Shown here one piece after another: positions 5,815-13,744 of a DNA stretch of 21,350 nt. The notes under the pieces were generated by a model, which was not told the DNA's origin, searched no databases, and was given only the letters and a program-made list of their open reading frames with translations. The number at the start of each line of letters is the position of its first letter. The stretch's first letter is position 1. Origin of the DNA: UBA11373 sp035291545 (GTDB lineage Bacteria; Actinomycetota; Acidimicrobiia; Spongiisociales; UBA11373); assembly GCA_035291545.1 (NCBI GenBank), contig DATDRW010000068.1, positions 1 to 21,350 on the forward strand. Reading direction: 5' to 3'. A program made the position numbers and the translations under genes.

Positions 5815-7047
5815 ATGACCCGCCTCCTCGCCGCCCTCGTCCTGGTGCTCACCGCCTGTTCCTCGGCCGCTTCGCCCACCACGACCAGCACAGCCACGAC
5901 CAGCACAGCCACGACCACCACGACCACAACAACCAGCACGACGACCAGCACCAGCACGACGACCACGACGACGATCCCCGCGCCCCCTCCCCTCGCCGAG
6001 ATCGAAATCGCCACGGAACCCGTCGCCGACGGCTTCACCCAACCGATCTTCGTCACCACCCGGGACGACGACGATCGGCTGTACATAATCGACCAGGACG
6101 GCATCGTGTGGGCGCTCTCCGGTACGGAGAGGACCGTCGTGCTCGACATCACCGGACCGGTCCGCTTCAGCGGCGAACAGGGCCTCCTCGGACTCGCCTT
6201 CCACCCGAACCAGCCGGAGCGGATGATCGTCCACTACACCGACACCGATGGTGACACGATGATCGCCGAGTACGCCTTCCCGCTCGACGCCGCTGCCGCC
6301 GACCCCGAACCGATCCGGACCATCCTCACCGTCGACCAGCCGGCGGCGAACCACAACGGAGGGATGATCGCCTTCGGGCCCGACGGCTACTTCTACGTCG
6401 CCCTCGGCGACGGTGGTGGCGGCGGCGACACCTACGGCAACGGGCAAGACCGGTTCACCCTGCTCGGCGACATCCTGCGCCTCGACATCGACGGCGACGC
6501 TCCCTACGCCATCCCGCCCGACAACCCCTACGCCGACGGAGCCCGGGGTGCCCCCGAGGTGTGGGTTTCAGGTCTCCGCAACCCGTGGCGGTTCTCCTTC
6601 GACGGTGACGATCTCTGGATCGGCGACGTCGGACAGGGCGACTATGAGGAGGTCGACCTGATCACGGTCGACGACGGCGGGATGAACCTCGGGTGGCCGA
6701 TCTTCGAGGGGACCCACTGCTTCCGCGGCATTGGAGCCCAATGCACCGAGCCGCTGTTGTTCACTCCCCCAATCCACGAGTACGACCACGGCACGGGGCG
6801 GTGCTCGATCACCGGGGGCTATGTGTACCGAGGGGCGAGGTTCCCGGAACTCTTCGGCGTTTACCTGTTTGCCGACTACTGCTCGGGGGAGATCATGGGG
6901 CTCCGCATCGACGCCGACGGCGTCATCGAAACCCGGGTGTTCGACGTCGTGCTCCCCGGTCTCACTTCCTTCGGCAAAGACGGGGCGGGCGAGATCTACG
7001 TCACGACCGCGGGCGGGAGGGTGGACCGGGTGATCGTCGCCCCCTGA
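5815..7047 (+). CDS. PQQ-dependent sugar dehydrogenase (soluble aldose/sorbosone type), lipoprotein
   Basis: This 410-aa exported protein has a lipoprotein signal peptide ending in the lipobox LTAC, so Cys15 would be lipidated and anchor it outside the membrane. Residues 22-53 form an almost pure Thr/Ser linker. The rest is a six-bladed beta-propeller of the glucose/sorbosone dehydrogenase family. Marks are EQGLLGLAFHP (121-131), the catalytic-base motif AANHNGG with His180, GPDGYFYVALGDGG, and LRNPWRFSFD with the PQQ-contacting Arg. Later blades carry NLGWPIFEGTHCF and ITGGYVYRG. Family enzymes oxidise aldose sugars in the periplasm or outer wall using PQQ and calcium. No PQQ synthesis gene is in the window, so the cofactor may be scavenged. 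The exact sugar is unknown. The gene is convergent with the minus-strand operon ending 8 bp downstream. Confidence 0.88.
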   Translation: MTRLLAALVLVLTACSSAASPTTTSTATTSTATTTTTTTTSTTTSTSTTTTTTIPAPPPLAEIEIATEPVADGFTQPIFVTTRDDDDRLYIIDQDGIVWALSGTERTVVLDITGPVRFSGEQGLLGLAFHPNQPERMIVHYTDTDGDTMIAEYAFPLDAAAADPEPIRTILTVDQPAANHNGGMIAFGPDGYFYVALGDGGGGGDTYGNGQDRFTLLGDILRLDIDGDAPYAIPPDNPYADGARGAPEVWVSGLRNPWRFSFDGDDLWIGDVGQGDYEEVDLITVDDGGMNLGWPIFEGTHCFRGIGAQCTEPLLFTPPIHEYDHGTGRCSITGGYVYRGARFPELFGVYLFADYCSGEIMGLRIDADGVIETRVFDVVLPGLTSFGKDGAGEIYVTTAGGRVDRVIVAP

Positions 7048-7055
7048 TCGGGAAG

Positions 7056-8210
7056 TCAGATACGAGCGGGGCGGCACGCCTCGTCGTAGTCGACGAGCGT
7101 CGGCGGCCGGCCCTCATCACCACACGCCGGGCACTGCGGGTTGCGGCGCACCCGCAGCTCGGTCGTCTCCTGGGCGAGGGCGTCGAACACCACCAGACGA
7201 CCGACGAGCGTGTCGCCGATGCCGAGGATCAGCTTGGCCGCCTCGATCGCCTGGATCGACCCGATCACCCCGGGGACGGCGCCGAACACACCCGCCTCGG
7301 CACAGTCCGGAGCCAGTTCCGGCGGGGGCGGCTCGGGAAACAGGCACCGGTAGCACGGCCCGCGGTACGGGTCGATCACGGTCACCTGACCCTCCCAGCG
7401 GAACACCGACCCATGGACCACGGGGATGCGGAGGTGGAGGGCGGCGTCGTTGACCAGGTACCGGGTGGGGAAGTTGTCCGAACCGTCGACGATCAGGTCG
7501 TACCCGGACATCAGGTCGAGGGCGTTGGCGGCGGCAAGCCGCTCGGGGTGGGCGACCACCACCACCTCGGGGTTGAGGGCGGTGAGCGCCGCCGCCGCCG
7601 AGTCGACCTTGAGCGTCCCGATTCCGTCGGTCCGATGCAGCACCTGGCGCTGCAAGTTGGACAGTTCGACGACGTCGTCGTCGACGACCCCGATGGTGCC
7701 TACCCCGGCGGCGGCGAGGTAGAGCGCCGCCGGCGACCCGAGACCCCCGGCGCCGATCACCAGCACCCGGGCGGCGCCCAGCCGTTGCTGTCCGGAGGCG
7801 CCCACCCCGGGGAGCACGAAGTGCCGGGCGTAGCGCGCCGCCGACTCGTCGACCGGGTACGACGCATCCCGCCCCTCGGCGCGCCATCTCCCGAACCCGC
7901 CGGCGAGCGAGGCCACCTTGCGATAGCCCATGTCCTGCAGTTCCTTGGCGGCGAGCGCCGACCGGTTCCCGGCCGAACAGATGAGCACGATCTCGGCGTC
8001 CGGGCCGGGGGCGACCCGGCCGATCGCCCCTTCGAGCACGCCACGCGGGATCAACACCGCTCCGGGGATCGTTCCGGCGTGGAACTCCTGCGGCTCACGC
8101 ACGTCCACGATCAGCGGCGGATGGGACATACGGGCGGCGAGGTCTCCGGGGGTCACCTCGCGGATCTCCCGCTTGGCCAGGGCCACCAGCTCGTGGTAGC
8201 TCAGGGACAC
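7056..8210 (-). CDS. Rhodanese-ThiF fusion: MoeB/MoeZ-type sulfur-carrier adenylyltransferase
   Basis: This is a 384-aa two-domain protein. Residues 17-115 form a rhodanese domain with VDVREPQEFHAGTIPGA and the active loop CSAGNRS (persulfide-forming C78). Residues 127-375 form an E1-like adenylyltransferase with YARHFVLPG, the nucleotide loop GAGGLGS, the catalytic Asp region VDGSDNFPTRYLVND, and two zinc pairs, CYRC and CPAC. Such proteins adenylate the C-terminal glycine of a ubiquitin-like sulfur carrier and transfer sulfur to it. In the well-known MoeZ proteins the rhodanese follows the ThiF domain; here the order is reversed. It starts with GTG and overlaps the end of the JAMM peptidase by 10 bp, so the two are coupled. 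The partner carrier (CysO, MoaD or ThiS type) is not in the window. Confidence 0.9.
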   Translation of the reverse strand: MSLSYHELVALAKREIREVTPGDLAARMSHPPLIVDVREPQEFHAGTIPGAVLIPRGVLEGAIGRVAPGPDAEIVLICSAGNRSALAAKELQDMGYRKVASLAGGFGRWRAEGRDASYPVDESAARYARHFVLPGVGASGQQRLGAARVLVIGAGGLGSPAALYLAAAGVGTIGVVDDDVVELSNLQRQVLHRTDGIGTLKVDSAAAALTALNPEVVVVAHPERLAAANALDLMSGYDLIVDGSDNFPTRYLVNDAALHLRIPVVHGSVFRWEGQVTVIDPYRGPCYRCLFPEPPPPELAPDCAEAGVFGAVPGVIGSIQAIEAAKLILGIGDTLVGRLVVFDALAQETTELRVRRNPQCPACGDEGRPPTLVDYDEACRPARI

Positions 8211-8623
8211 GGGGCGGTACTCCCCTCGATCAGGGTGATCGGCTCTTCTATCACCTCACCGCCGCGGATCCGCCAGCCTCGCACCTCCGATGTGCCGCCG
8301 CCGAGCCCGACGATGAGATACACCCAGTCCGGGTCGAGCGCCCCGGCCACGTCCGTGCGCGACGGCGCTGCGGCGGAGCGGGGGTGGGAGTGGAACGCGC
8401 CGCCGATCTGCCATCCGTTGCCCTCGGCGTGACAAAGCGCGGCGAAATGCCCGTCGGGGTCGACGGTGAACCGAGTCGAGGAACGCTCGACGTTGCCCAG
8501 GCAATAGGCGACGCGAACCTCGCCACCGGCGTCGACGGCGAGCAGCCCGCACGCCTCCTCGGGCAGGGCGGCGACGGAATGGGCGATTACGGCCTCCTGG
8601 ACGTCGCGGGGCAGTCGCACCAT
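8201..8623 (-). CDS. JAMM/MPN+ metallopeptidase, Mec (CysO-cysteine peptidase)-like
   Basis: This 140-aa protein has a complete JAMM zinc site: Glu23 (PEEACGLL), His78 and His80 (HSHP), Ser88 and Asp91, with the exact H-x-H-x7-S-x2-D spacing. Bacterial relatives such as mycobacterial Mec cleave amino acids or peptides from the C-terminus of small sulfur carriers, for example releasing cysteine from CysO-cysteine. The coupling to the rhodanese-ThiF protein supports that role: one partner charges the carrier with sulfur, the other releases the product. The upstream dehydrogenase stops 6 bp before its ATG, so all three genes form one operon. Cysteine synthesis is the favoured pathway, but thiamin or molybdopterin chemistry fits too. 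Confidence 0.88.
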   Translation of the reverse strand: MVRLPRDVQEAVIAHSVAALPEEACGLLAVDAGGEVRVAYCLGNVERSSTRFTVDPDGHFAALCHAEGNGWQIGGAFHSHPRSAAAPSRTDVAGALDPDWVYLIVGLGGGTSEVRGWRIRGGEVIEEPITLIEGSTAPCP

Positions 8624-8629
8624 GCGAAG

Positions 8630-9655
8630 TTACCCCGCACCCGGGGTGATCACCGTGCGGATGTCGTCCCCGAACCGTTCGAGGCGGTCCATGGCGCCGT
8701 TGACCGCGGCGGCCTCGAGCGGCACCCGGGCGGTGATCGCCCCGCCCGGGTCGATGCGGCCGGTCGCCGCCAGCGCCAGCACCTCGCGGGCCTCGCCGGC
8801 GAGGTGGTCGGCGGATCCGATGATGCTGCGCTCGGCGATCACCAGATCACGGAACGGGTCGAGCCCGAACTCCTCGCGGGTGATCCCGACCGCAACCGCT
8901 CTGCCTCCCGGGGCGAGCGATGCCACCGCGACCCGCATCAGATCGGAGAGCCCCACCAGTTCCAGGGCGACGTCGACGCCCCCGGCGGCGCGCAACGCCG
9001 CGGCGACGTCGCCGGTCCCGTCGATCGGCACCGCCCCGAAGCGCTCCGCCGCGGCCAGCTTCACCGGGTTGACGTCGACGGCGAACACCCGTCCCGCCCC
9101 GAATGTGATCGCCAGTTGCACCGCCGAGATGCCCAGCCCGCCGGCGCCGAGCACCGCCACCCGCTCCCCCGCCTGCAGGGTCGCCCGGCGCAGGGCGTGG
9201 AGCACCGTCGCCGTGGAGCACATCATCACCGCGGCGGCTTCGGTGGAGACCGAGGCCGGGATGAGGAGGGCGTTGGACGCCGGCACCGCGATCGCCTCGG
9301 CATACCCACCCTGGCGGTCGAGACCGATCATCTCTCCCACCTCGCAGAACTGCTCAGCGCCGCGATGGCAGGCGGCACACCGACCGCAGGTCACCAGGTA
9401 GTGGAGGCACACCCGTTCCCCAAGCCGCTCCAACGGCACCCCGGCGCCCACGGCGACGATCGACCCCGCCACCTCGTGACCCGGCACCAGCGGAACTCCG
9501 GGGATGGGGCGGTGGCCCGATCGGTAGTGGACGTCGGAGCGGCAGATCCCGGCGGCTTCGATCCGCACCACCACCTCGCCGGAACCGGGCTCCGGCTCGG
9601 AGAGCCTCAACTCGTCGAGAGGTGACCCGATCGCGGTGATCTGCAGCGCGCGCAT
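8630..9655 (-). CDS. Zinc-dependent medium-chain alcohol dehydrogenase
   Basis: This 341-aa MDR-family NAD(P)-dependent dehydrogenase is of normal length. Catalytic zinc ligands are Cys38 (GICRSD) and the GHE motif at 59-61. Four structural-zinc cysteines lie at 90, 93, 96 and 104. The Rossmann fold has GAGGLGISAVQLA in the middle. It interconverts an alcohol and an aldehyde or ketone; the substrate cannot be told from the sequence. It is the first gene of the operon with the JAMM and rhodanese-ThiF genes, which raises the question of a substrate tied to sulfur metabolism, but this is only context. A TAACCT box ends 6 nt before the ATG. The intervening CGGGAG could act as a very close Shine-Dalgarno or simply be the transcript start. 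Confidence 0.88.
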   Translation of the reverse strand: MRALQITAIGSPLDELRLSEPEPGSGEVVVRIEAAGICRSDVHYRSGHRPIPGVPLVPGHEVAGSIVAVGAGVPLERLGERVCLHYLVTCGRCAACHRGAEQFCEVGEMIGLDRQGGYAEAIAVPASNALLIPASVSTEAAAVMMCSTATVLHALRRATLQAGERVAVLGAGGLGISAVQLAITFGAGRVFAVDVNPVKLAAAERFGAVPIDGTGDVAAALRAAGGVDVALELVGLSDLMRVAVASLAPGGRAVAVGITREEFGLDPFRDLVIAERSIIGSADHLAGEAREVLALAATGRIDPGGAITARVPLEAAAVNGAMDRLERFGDDIRTVITPGAG

Positions 9656-9661
9656 CTCCCG

Positions 9662-9667
9662 AGGTTA
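9662..9667 (-). promoter_or_regulatory. -10 box TAACCT for the alcohol dehydrogenase operon
   Basis: The minus-strand box ends 6 nt upstream of the ATG at 9655, giving a leaderless or nearly leaderless transcript. It shares a 36-bp divergent spacer with the plus-strand box at 9679-9684. Confidence 0.45.
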
Positions 9668-9678
9668 CGGCTCCGGGC

Positions 9679-9684
9679 TACCCT
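9679..9684 (+). promoter_or_regulatory. -10 box TACCCT for the DUF4342-like gene
   Basis: The box ends 7 nt before the GTG at 9692, the spacing expected for a transcript starting on the start codon itself. No Shine-Dalgarno is present. Its -35 region must overlap the opposite promoter. Confidence 0.45.
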
Positions 9685-9691
9685 CACGGGC

Positions 9692-9931
9692 GTGAAAGAA
9701 GAATTCACCGACATTCTCGCCAACGCGTACTCGCGCACCGTGACGGTGCGTGCCGCCGACGGCCGTCCCATGGTGCAGACCAAGGTGCTCCACGCCGCCG
9801 CGATCGGTGCCGCCGGGATCATTCTGGCGCCCCGGTTCGCCGCGGCCGCCGCCCTGGGAGCGCTCCTCGCCGGCGTCACGCTCTCGGTCGATATCGCGCC
9901 CCCGGAAGCCACGGAGGGCGGCGCCGCCTAG
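9692..9931 (+). CDS. Small DUF4342-like protein
   Basis: This 79-aa protein has a hydrophilic N-terminal half (EEFTDILANAYSRTVTVRA), a short basic segment, then a hydrophobic stretch (AAAIGAAGIILAP and AAAALGALLAGVTLSVD) ending in an acidic tail. The pattern 'charged strand, then Gly/Ala-rich helix with a central Pro, then a valine-rich strand' resembles DUF4342 proteins, whose function is not established. The GTG start is favoured by the TACCCT box 7 nt upstream. The TAG stop shares CTAG (9928-9931) with the TAG stop of the convergent permease gene. Membrane association is possible. Confidence 0.6.
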   Translation: MKEEFTDILANAYSRTVTVRAADGRPMVQTKVLHAAAIGAAGIILAPRFAAAAALGALLAGVTLSVDIAPPEATEGGAA

Positions 9932-11181
9932 CGCCTCCCCAGCAGCACGGCCACAAAGACGGTCTGCGCCGCCAATGCGGCGCATCCGGCGATCGCCAGG
10001 CCCACCTGGGCGTCGATCGCCACCGTCACCGGAAGGATCGCCCCCAGCACCCAGGCCAGCTGGAACATGGTCTCCGACCGCGTGAATGCGCCGCCGCGCC
10101 GGTCGGGCGGGACACTGGCCTGCAGCAGCCCGTCGAAGGCGAACTTTGCCGTTCCCCAGGCGAGGCCGGCCGCCGCCGCCAGTGCGGCTGCGGCACCGAG
10201 GTTGAAGAACAGGCCGGCGATGAAGGCGGCCGCTGCTTCGACGGCCAGCGCCGCCACCACCATCGGCTCCTCGCGTACCACCCGCTCCAGCGGAGGACTG
10301 ATCAGCGAGGCGAGTCCGTACCCGCCCCCGCCGGCGGCGATGAGCGCGGCAAAGTCGAGCCCGCCGGCGTCGGCGTCGCGGAACTCGAAGGCGAGCAGCA
10401 GGAGCAGGAAGCCGTTGATGAGCCGGACCCCGGCGGTGGCCAGCCGGGCCAGCCGCAGCGCCCGGGCCGGGGGTGCCTTCGGCATCGGCGCCAGGACTTC
10501 CTCAACGCCCATCTCCATGTCGCGGCGCGCCGCCTCGCGGGGATCGGGAAGGCCGAGGCTGCTGAAAGCCGAGAGGCCAAAGCACACCGCGGCCAGCGCC
10601 AGCGCCACCGCCGGATCGATGCTTGCGGCGGCGGCCCCCACCGGAAGGATGACCGCGCCGGCGATGATTCCGATCCTGGCAAGCAGGGCGTTCGCCCCCA
10701 CCAGCGCCACCGGCTGGGGAAGGGCCACCGGAAGCATGCTCGACTTGGAGATGCCGTACAGACGAGAGAGCACCAGCATCCCGAACGCCAGCGGATACAG
10801 CCAGAGCGTGGCGAATCCCATCATCATCACGACGGCCAACACCGTCCGCAGCGTCGACGCCAGCGTGAGCACCGCCCGATAGACCCCGCGCAGCCGGGCA
10901 AACAACCCGCCGAGCACCGGGGCGATCACCGTGAACGGGGCGAGGGTGAGCGCCAAGTAGAGAGCGACGTTGCCCCGCGCCTCCGTGGAGGGGACCGAGA
11001 AGAACAACGTTCCGGCCAAGGCCACGGCCACCAGCGTGTCTCCGGCCACGTTGGCGGCCCACGACACCGCCAACTGCTTGAAGGCGGGTCCGTGGCGGCT
11101 GAACATGGCGTCGACCCGGCGTACCGCGAACCGGGCGGTGCGGCGGGGGAGGCTGCGGCGCGGATTGCTGCGCTCACTCAC
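9928..11181 (-). CDS. MFS-type multi-pass permease
   Basis: From the chosen GTG this is a 417-aa integral membrane protein with about ten to twelve hydrophobic segments, a short basic N-terminus, and a central cytoplasmic loop (about 195-240) rich in Arg, Glu and Pro. The layout of two half-bundles fits the major facilitator superfamily, close to poorly characterised efflux-like permeases. No substrate motif is recognisable. A longer frame opens at 11289, but its first 32 residues are translated from the heptad array. An ATG at 11193 is possible, but it forms part of TATGGT (11189-11194), which sits 7 nt before GTG 11181 exactly as in neighbouring leaderless genes. The gene ends on a CTAG shared with the convergent DUF4342-like gene. 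Confidence 0.7.
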   Translation of the reverse strand: MSERSNPRRSLPRRTARFAVRRVDAMFSRHGPAFKQLAVSWAANVAGDTLVAVALAGTLFFSVPSTEARGNVALYLALTLAPFTVIAPVLGGLFARLRGVYRAVLTLASTLRTVLAVVMMMGFATLWLYPLAFGMLVLSRLYGISKSSMLPVALPQPVALVGANALLARIGIIAGAVILPVGAAAASIDPAVALALAAVCFGLSAFSSLGLPDPREAARRDMEMGVEEVLAPMPKAPPARALRLARLATAGVRLINGFLLLLLAFEFRDADAGGLDFAALIAAGGGGYGLASLISPPLERVVREEPMVVAALAVEAAAAFIAGLFFNLGAAAALAAAAGLAWGTAKFAFDGLLQASVPPDRRGGAFTRSETMFQLAWVLGAILPVTVAIDAQVGLAIAGCAALAAQTVFVAVLLGRR

Positions 11182-11188
11182 ACTGGCG

Positions 11189-11194
11189 ACCATA
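11189..11194 (-). promoter_or_regulatory. -10 box TATGGT for the permease gene
   Basis: The minus-strand TATGGT ends 7 nt before GTG 11181. It competes with the reading that its internal ATG (11193) is the start codon. The -35 would lie near the edge of the heptad array. Confidence 0.35.
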
Positions 11195-11221
11195 CCCCCA
11201 ACGTCGACCGCCCATCGTTGC

Positions 11222-11319
11222 GCGGCCCGCCTCCCGCTGCCCGCCTCCCGCTGCCCGCCTCCCGCAAGTCTGCAATCTGCAATCTGCAATCTGCCTGGTG
11301 CCTGGCGCCTGGCGCCTCC
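11222..11319. repeat. Heptad tandem array A
   Basis: A period-7 run of about 14 units. On the plus strand it reads GCGGCCC, then GCCTCCC and GCTGCCC alternating (five units), GCAAGTC, TGCAATC three times, TGCCTGG twice, CGCCTGG and CGCCTCC. Neighbouring units of different type keep shared bases in register (TGC in TGCAATC to TGCCTGG). It ends one base before the stop codon of the PhoH gene and lies upstream of the permease. On the minus strand the units read GGGAGGC/GGGCAGC and CCAGGCA. Confidence 0.9.
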
Positions 11320-11320
11320 C

Positions 11321-12688
11321 CTACAAGATCTTCGCCGCCAGTTCTGCCAGCGGGCTGCGCACGGTGCGCTCCAGCGTCACGTGCCCGAAGAGCCGATGAC
11401 CCTTCATCTTCTCGATCATCGCCGCGGCGCCGCCGAAGGGTGAAACGTAGGGGTTGTCGACCTGGGTGAAGTCCCCGCAGAACACCACCTTGGCATCGGG
11501 GCCGATCCGGGTCAGGATCACCTTGAGCGTGGACAACTCGAGGTTCTGCGCCTCGTCGATGATGACGTACTCGCCGGTGATCGACCGCCCTCGCAGATAG
11601 GTGATCGCCGCCAGTTCGAGGGCGTCGCGATCCATCAACTCCTCGAGTGCGGTGCGGGCCGCACCCGGTCCGCCCTCGGAGAACAGCGCATACAGGTTGT
11701 CGTGCACCGCCGCCATCCACGGGGCGAGCTTCTCGTCGAGATCGCCGGGAAGATACCCGAGCTCCTGACGGCCCACCGCGATCAGCGGCCGGTACACGGA
11801 CACCTTGCGATACCGCCCCGCCTCGAGCACCTGCTCCAACCCTGCGGCGAGGGCGAGGAAGGTCTTTCCGGTGCCCGGCGGACCCATGAGCGACACCGCG
11901 GGAATGGCGGGATCGAGGAGCAACTCGAGGGCAAAGGCTTGACGTACGTTCTTCGTGTCGACCCCGAACACCCGCCGGTTTCCCGGCACCCGGACGAGGG
12001 TGGGATGGGGTTCGACCTCGGCGACCTGGGCGATGGCCGACTGCGAGTTGGGGCCGCGCAGCACGATGAACTGGTTGATGAACAGGGTCTCCGCGGGCTC
12101 GATGCCGATCTTGCCCTCGACGTAGAGCCGATCGACCGTGGCGGCGTCGACGTCGATCTCAGTCACACCCGAATACGACTCGTCCACGGCGACGGTGTCC
12201 GCCCGGTAGTCCTGGACCGGAACGCCCAGCTGGGCCGCCTTGATCCGCAACGCGGCGTCCCTGGTCACCAGCACGGTCTCTCCGGCGGCGGAGGCCACCA
12301 GCTCGAGGCAAGTGGAGAGAATGCGGTGATCCGGCGTCCTGGGATCCAGGACTTCGGGGAGGCGGTCGGAGTGGATCCCGTTCAACTCGATGCGCAGGGT
12401 TCCGCCGCTGGGCAGCGACACCGCACGGGACATCCCTCCGGGACGGGAGGCACCCTGGCCTTCGAGCAGGCGGATGGTGCGCCGGGCGTTGGCCCCGACC
12501 TCGTCCATCAGCGTCTTCTTGCGGTCGAGCTCCTCGATCACGACGAGCGGGAGCACGACGTCGTGCTCCTCGAATCGAAAGAGCGCACCCGGGTCTGCCA
12601 GGAGCACGCAGGTGTCGAGGACGTAGGTTCGCCGTTCTTCACCCGGGCGCACGAACGACAGGCTTGCCGTTCGCGGCACCCGGGTCAA
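11321..12688 (-). CDS. PhoH-family ATPase with N-terminal PIN domain
   Basis: With the TTG start this is a 455-aa protein. Residues 20-150 form a PIN ribonuclease domain (YVLDTCVLLADP, VVIEELDRKK, TPDHRIL and VLVTRDAALRIKA supply the acidic site). A linker beta domain follows. Residues 245-455 are a PhoH P-loop ATPase/helicase with Walker A GPPGTGKTFLALAAG, Walker B YVIIDEAQNLE, and CGDFTQVD. PIN-PhoH proteins are thought to unwind and cut RNA. An open frame reaches 12865 but runs into gpsA on the other strand. GGAGA (12695-12699 on the minus strand) lies 6 nt before TTG 12688, so that start is preferred; GTG 12679 is an alternative. Divergent from gpsA across 46 bp. Confidence 0.88.
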   Translation of the reverse strand: MTRVPRTASLSFVRPGEERRTYVLDTCVLLADPGALFRFEEHDVVLPLVVIEELDRKKTLMDEVGANARRTIRLLEGQGASRPGGMSRAVSLPSGGTLRIELNGIHSDRLPEVLDPRTPDHRILSTCLELVASAAGETVLVTRDAALRIKAAQLGVPVQDYRADTVAVDESYSGVTEIDVDAATVDRLYVEGKIGIEPAETLFINQFIVLRGPNSQSAIAQVAEVEPHPTLVRVPGNRRVFGVDTKNVRQAFALELLLDPAIPAVSLMGPPGTGKTFLALAAGLEQVLEAGRYRKVSVYRPLIAVGRQELGYLPGDLDEKLAPWMAAVHDNLYALFSEGGPGAARTALEELMDRDALELAAITYLRGRSITGEYVIIDEAQNLELSTLKVILTRIGPDAKVVFCGDFTQVDNPYVSPFGGAAAMIEKMKGHRLFGHVTLERTVRSPLAELAAKIL

Positions 12689-12722
12689 GGATCGTCTCCG
12701 GCAGGGTTCCACCGCCGGGTAG

Positions 12723-12728
12723 TACGGT
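12723..12728 (+). promoter_or_regulatory. -10 box TACGGT for gpsA
   Basis: TACGGT ends 6 nt before the ATG of gpsA and there is no Shine-Dalgarno between. The same hexamer serves the genes at 13909 and 17337, so it looks like a recurring -10 sequence in this genome. Confidence 0.5.
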
Positions 12729-12734
12729 CTGCCG

Positions 12735-13742
12735 ATGCGCGTCGCCGTGATCGGAGCGGGTTCGTGGGGCACCGCGGTGGCCTGTCTGTGCGGGCGCACT
12801 GCCGACACCCGGCTGTGGGCGCGCCGCCCCGAGCTCGCCGCCGCCATCGTCACCACCCGGCACAATCCGGACTACCTGCCGGCCATCACCATCCCGGACG
12901 CGGTGACCGCCACCTCCGACCTCGGGGAGGCGCTCGTCGACGCCGACGTCGTCGTGATGGCGGTGCCGTCACACGGCTTCCGCGAGATCCTCGACCGGGC
13001 TTCCGGGCGCGTGCCCCCCGGCATCCCAATCCTCAGCCTGACCAAGGGGATCGAACGCGGCACCCTCCTCCGCATGACCGAGGTGATCCTCGCAGTGCTG
13101 GCAGACGCCGATTCCGACCGCGTCGGGGTGCTCACCGGGCCGAACCTCGCCGGAGAGGTGGCGCAGGGCCAGCCCACCGCGGCGGTGGTGGCGGTACGCG
13201 ACCCCGAGACCGCCGCCGCCCTGCAGCGGTTGCTGATGGGGCCCACCTTCCGGGTCTACACCAACCCGGACGTGGCGGGATGCGAATCGGCCGGCGCCCT
13301 CAAGAACGTGATGGCCATCGCCGCCGGGATGGCCCACGGGCTCGGGTACGGCGACAACTCGATGGCGGCACTGGTCACTCGGGCCCTCGCCGAATTGACC
13401 CGCCTCGGCATCGCCCTGGGAGGGAACCCCCTGACCTTTGCCGGGCTGGCGGGCATGGGAGACCTCGTCGCCACCTGCTTCAGCGAGCAGAGCCGCAACC
13501 GCCGGGTCGGCGTCGAACTCGGCCGGGGACGCCCGCTCGCTGAGATCGTCGGGGAGATGAACATGGTGGCCGAAGGTGTCAAGACCACGGAGGCCGTCCT
13601 CGCACTCGCCGAGCGCCACGGCGTCGACATGCCGATCGCCACGATGGTGGGTGCGGTACTCCACGATGGGCGGACCCCCGCCGAGCTGGTCGAGGGCCTG
13701 ATGACCCGTGAGGCCAAGGCCGAGTTGCACGGGATCGAGTAG
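12735..13742 (+). CDS. gpsA: Glycerol-3-phosphate dehydrogenase [NAD(P)+]
   Basis: This 335-aa protein makes sn-glycerol 3-phosphate from dihydroxyacetone phosphate, the entry step to phospholipid synthesis, in the cytoplasm. It has the N-terminal dinucleotide loop GAGSWGTA (7-14), AVPSHGFREIL, LTKGIE, GPNLAGEVAQG (usual GPSFAxEV) and the C-terminal catalytic region ESAGALKNVMAIAAGMAHGL, with the active-site lysine in ALKN. GLAGMGDLVATCFSEQSRN and EGVKTTEAV complete the family signature. Length is normal and the ATG is fixed by the TACGGT box. It is transcribed divergently from phoH and followed by a GC-rich hairpin and heptad array B. Confidence 0.96.
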   Translation: MRVAVIGAGSWGTAVACLCGRTADTRLWARRPELAAAIVTTRHNPDYLPAITIPDAVTATSDLGEALVDADVVVMAVPSHGFREILDRASGRVPPGIPILSLTKGIERGTLLRMTEVILAVLADADSDRVGVLTGPNLAGEVAQGQPTAAVVAVRDPETAAALQRLLMGPTFRVYTNPDVAGCESAGALKNVMAIAAGMAHGLGYGDNSMAALVTRALAELTRLGIALGGNPLTFAGLAGMGDLVATCFSEQSRNRRVGVELGRGRPLAEIVGEMNMVAEGVKTTEAVLALAERHGVDMPIATMVGAVLHDGRTPAELVEGLMTREAKAELHGIE

Positions 13743-13744
13743 GA

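Noticed and set aside
5881..5973. ACC/ACG-rich run at the start of the sugar dehydrogenase considered as a microsatellite
   Set aside because: It is in frame and codes a Thr/Ser linker after the lipobox, common in exported actinobacterial proteins.
6693..8432. 579-codon plus-strand frame over the rhodanese-ThiF and JAMM genes
   Set aside because: Antisense to two proteins with intact catalytic motifs; no recognisable domain of its own.
8384..9625. 413-codon plus-strand frame antisense to the alcohol dehydrogenase
   Set aside because: Composition is that of a reverse-strand shadow; the zinc dehydrogenase motifs are complete on the other strand.
11702..13543. 613-codon frame across phoH and gpsA
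   Set aside because: Runs antisense to PhoH and out of frame with GpsA; no domain.
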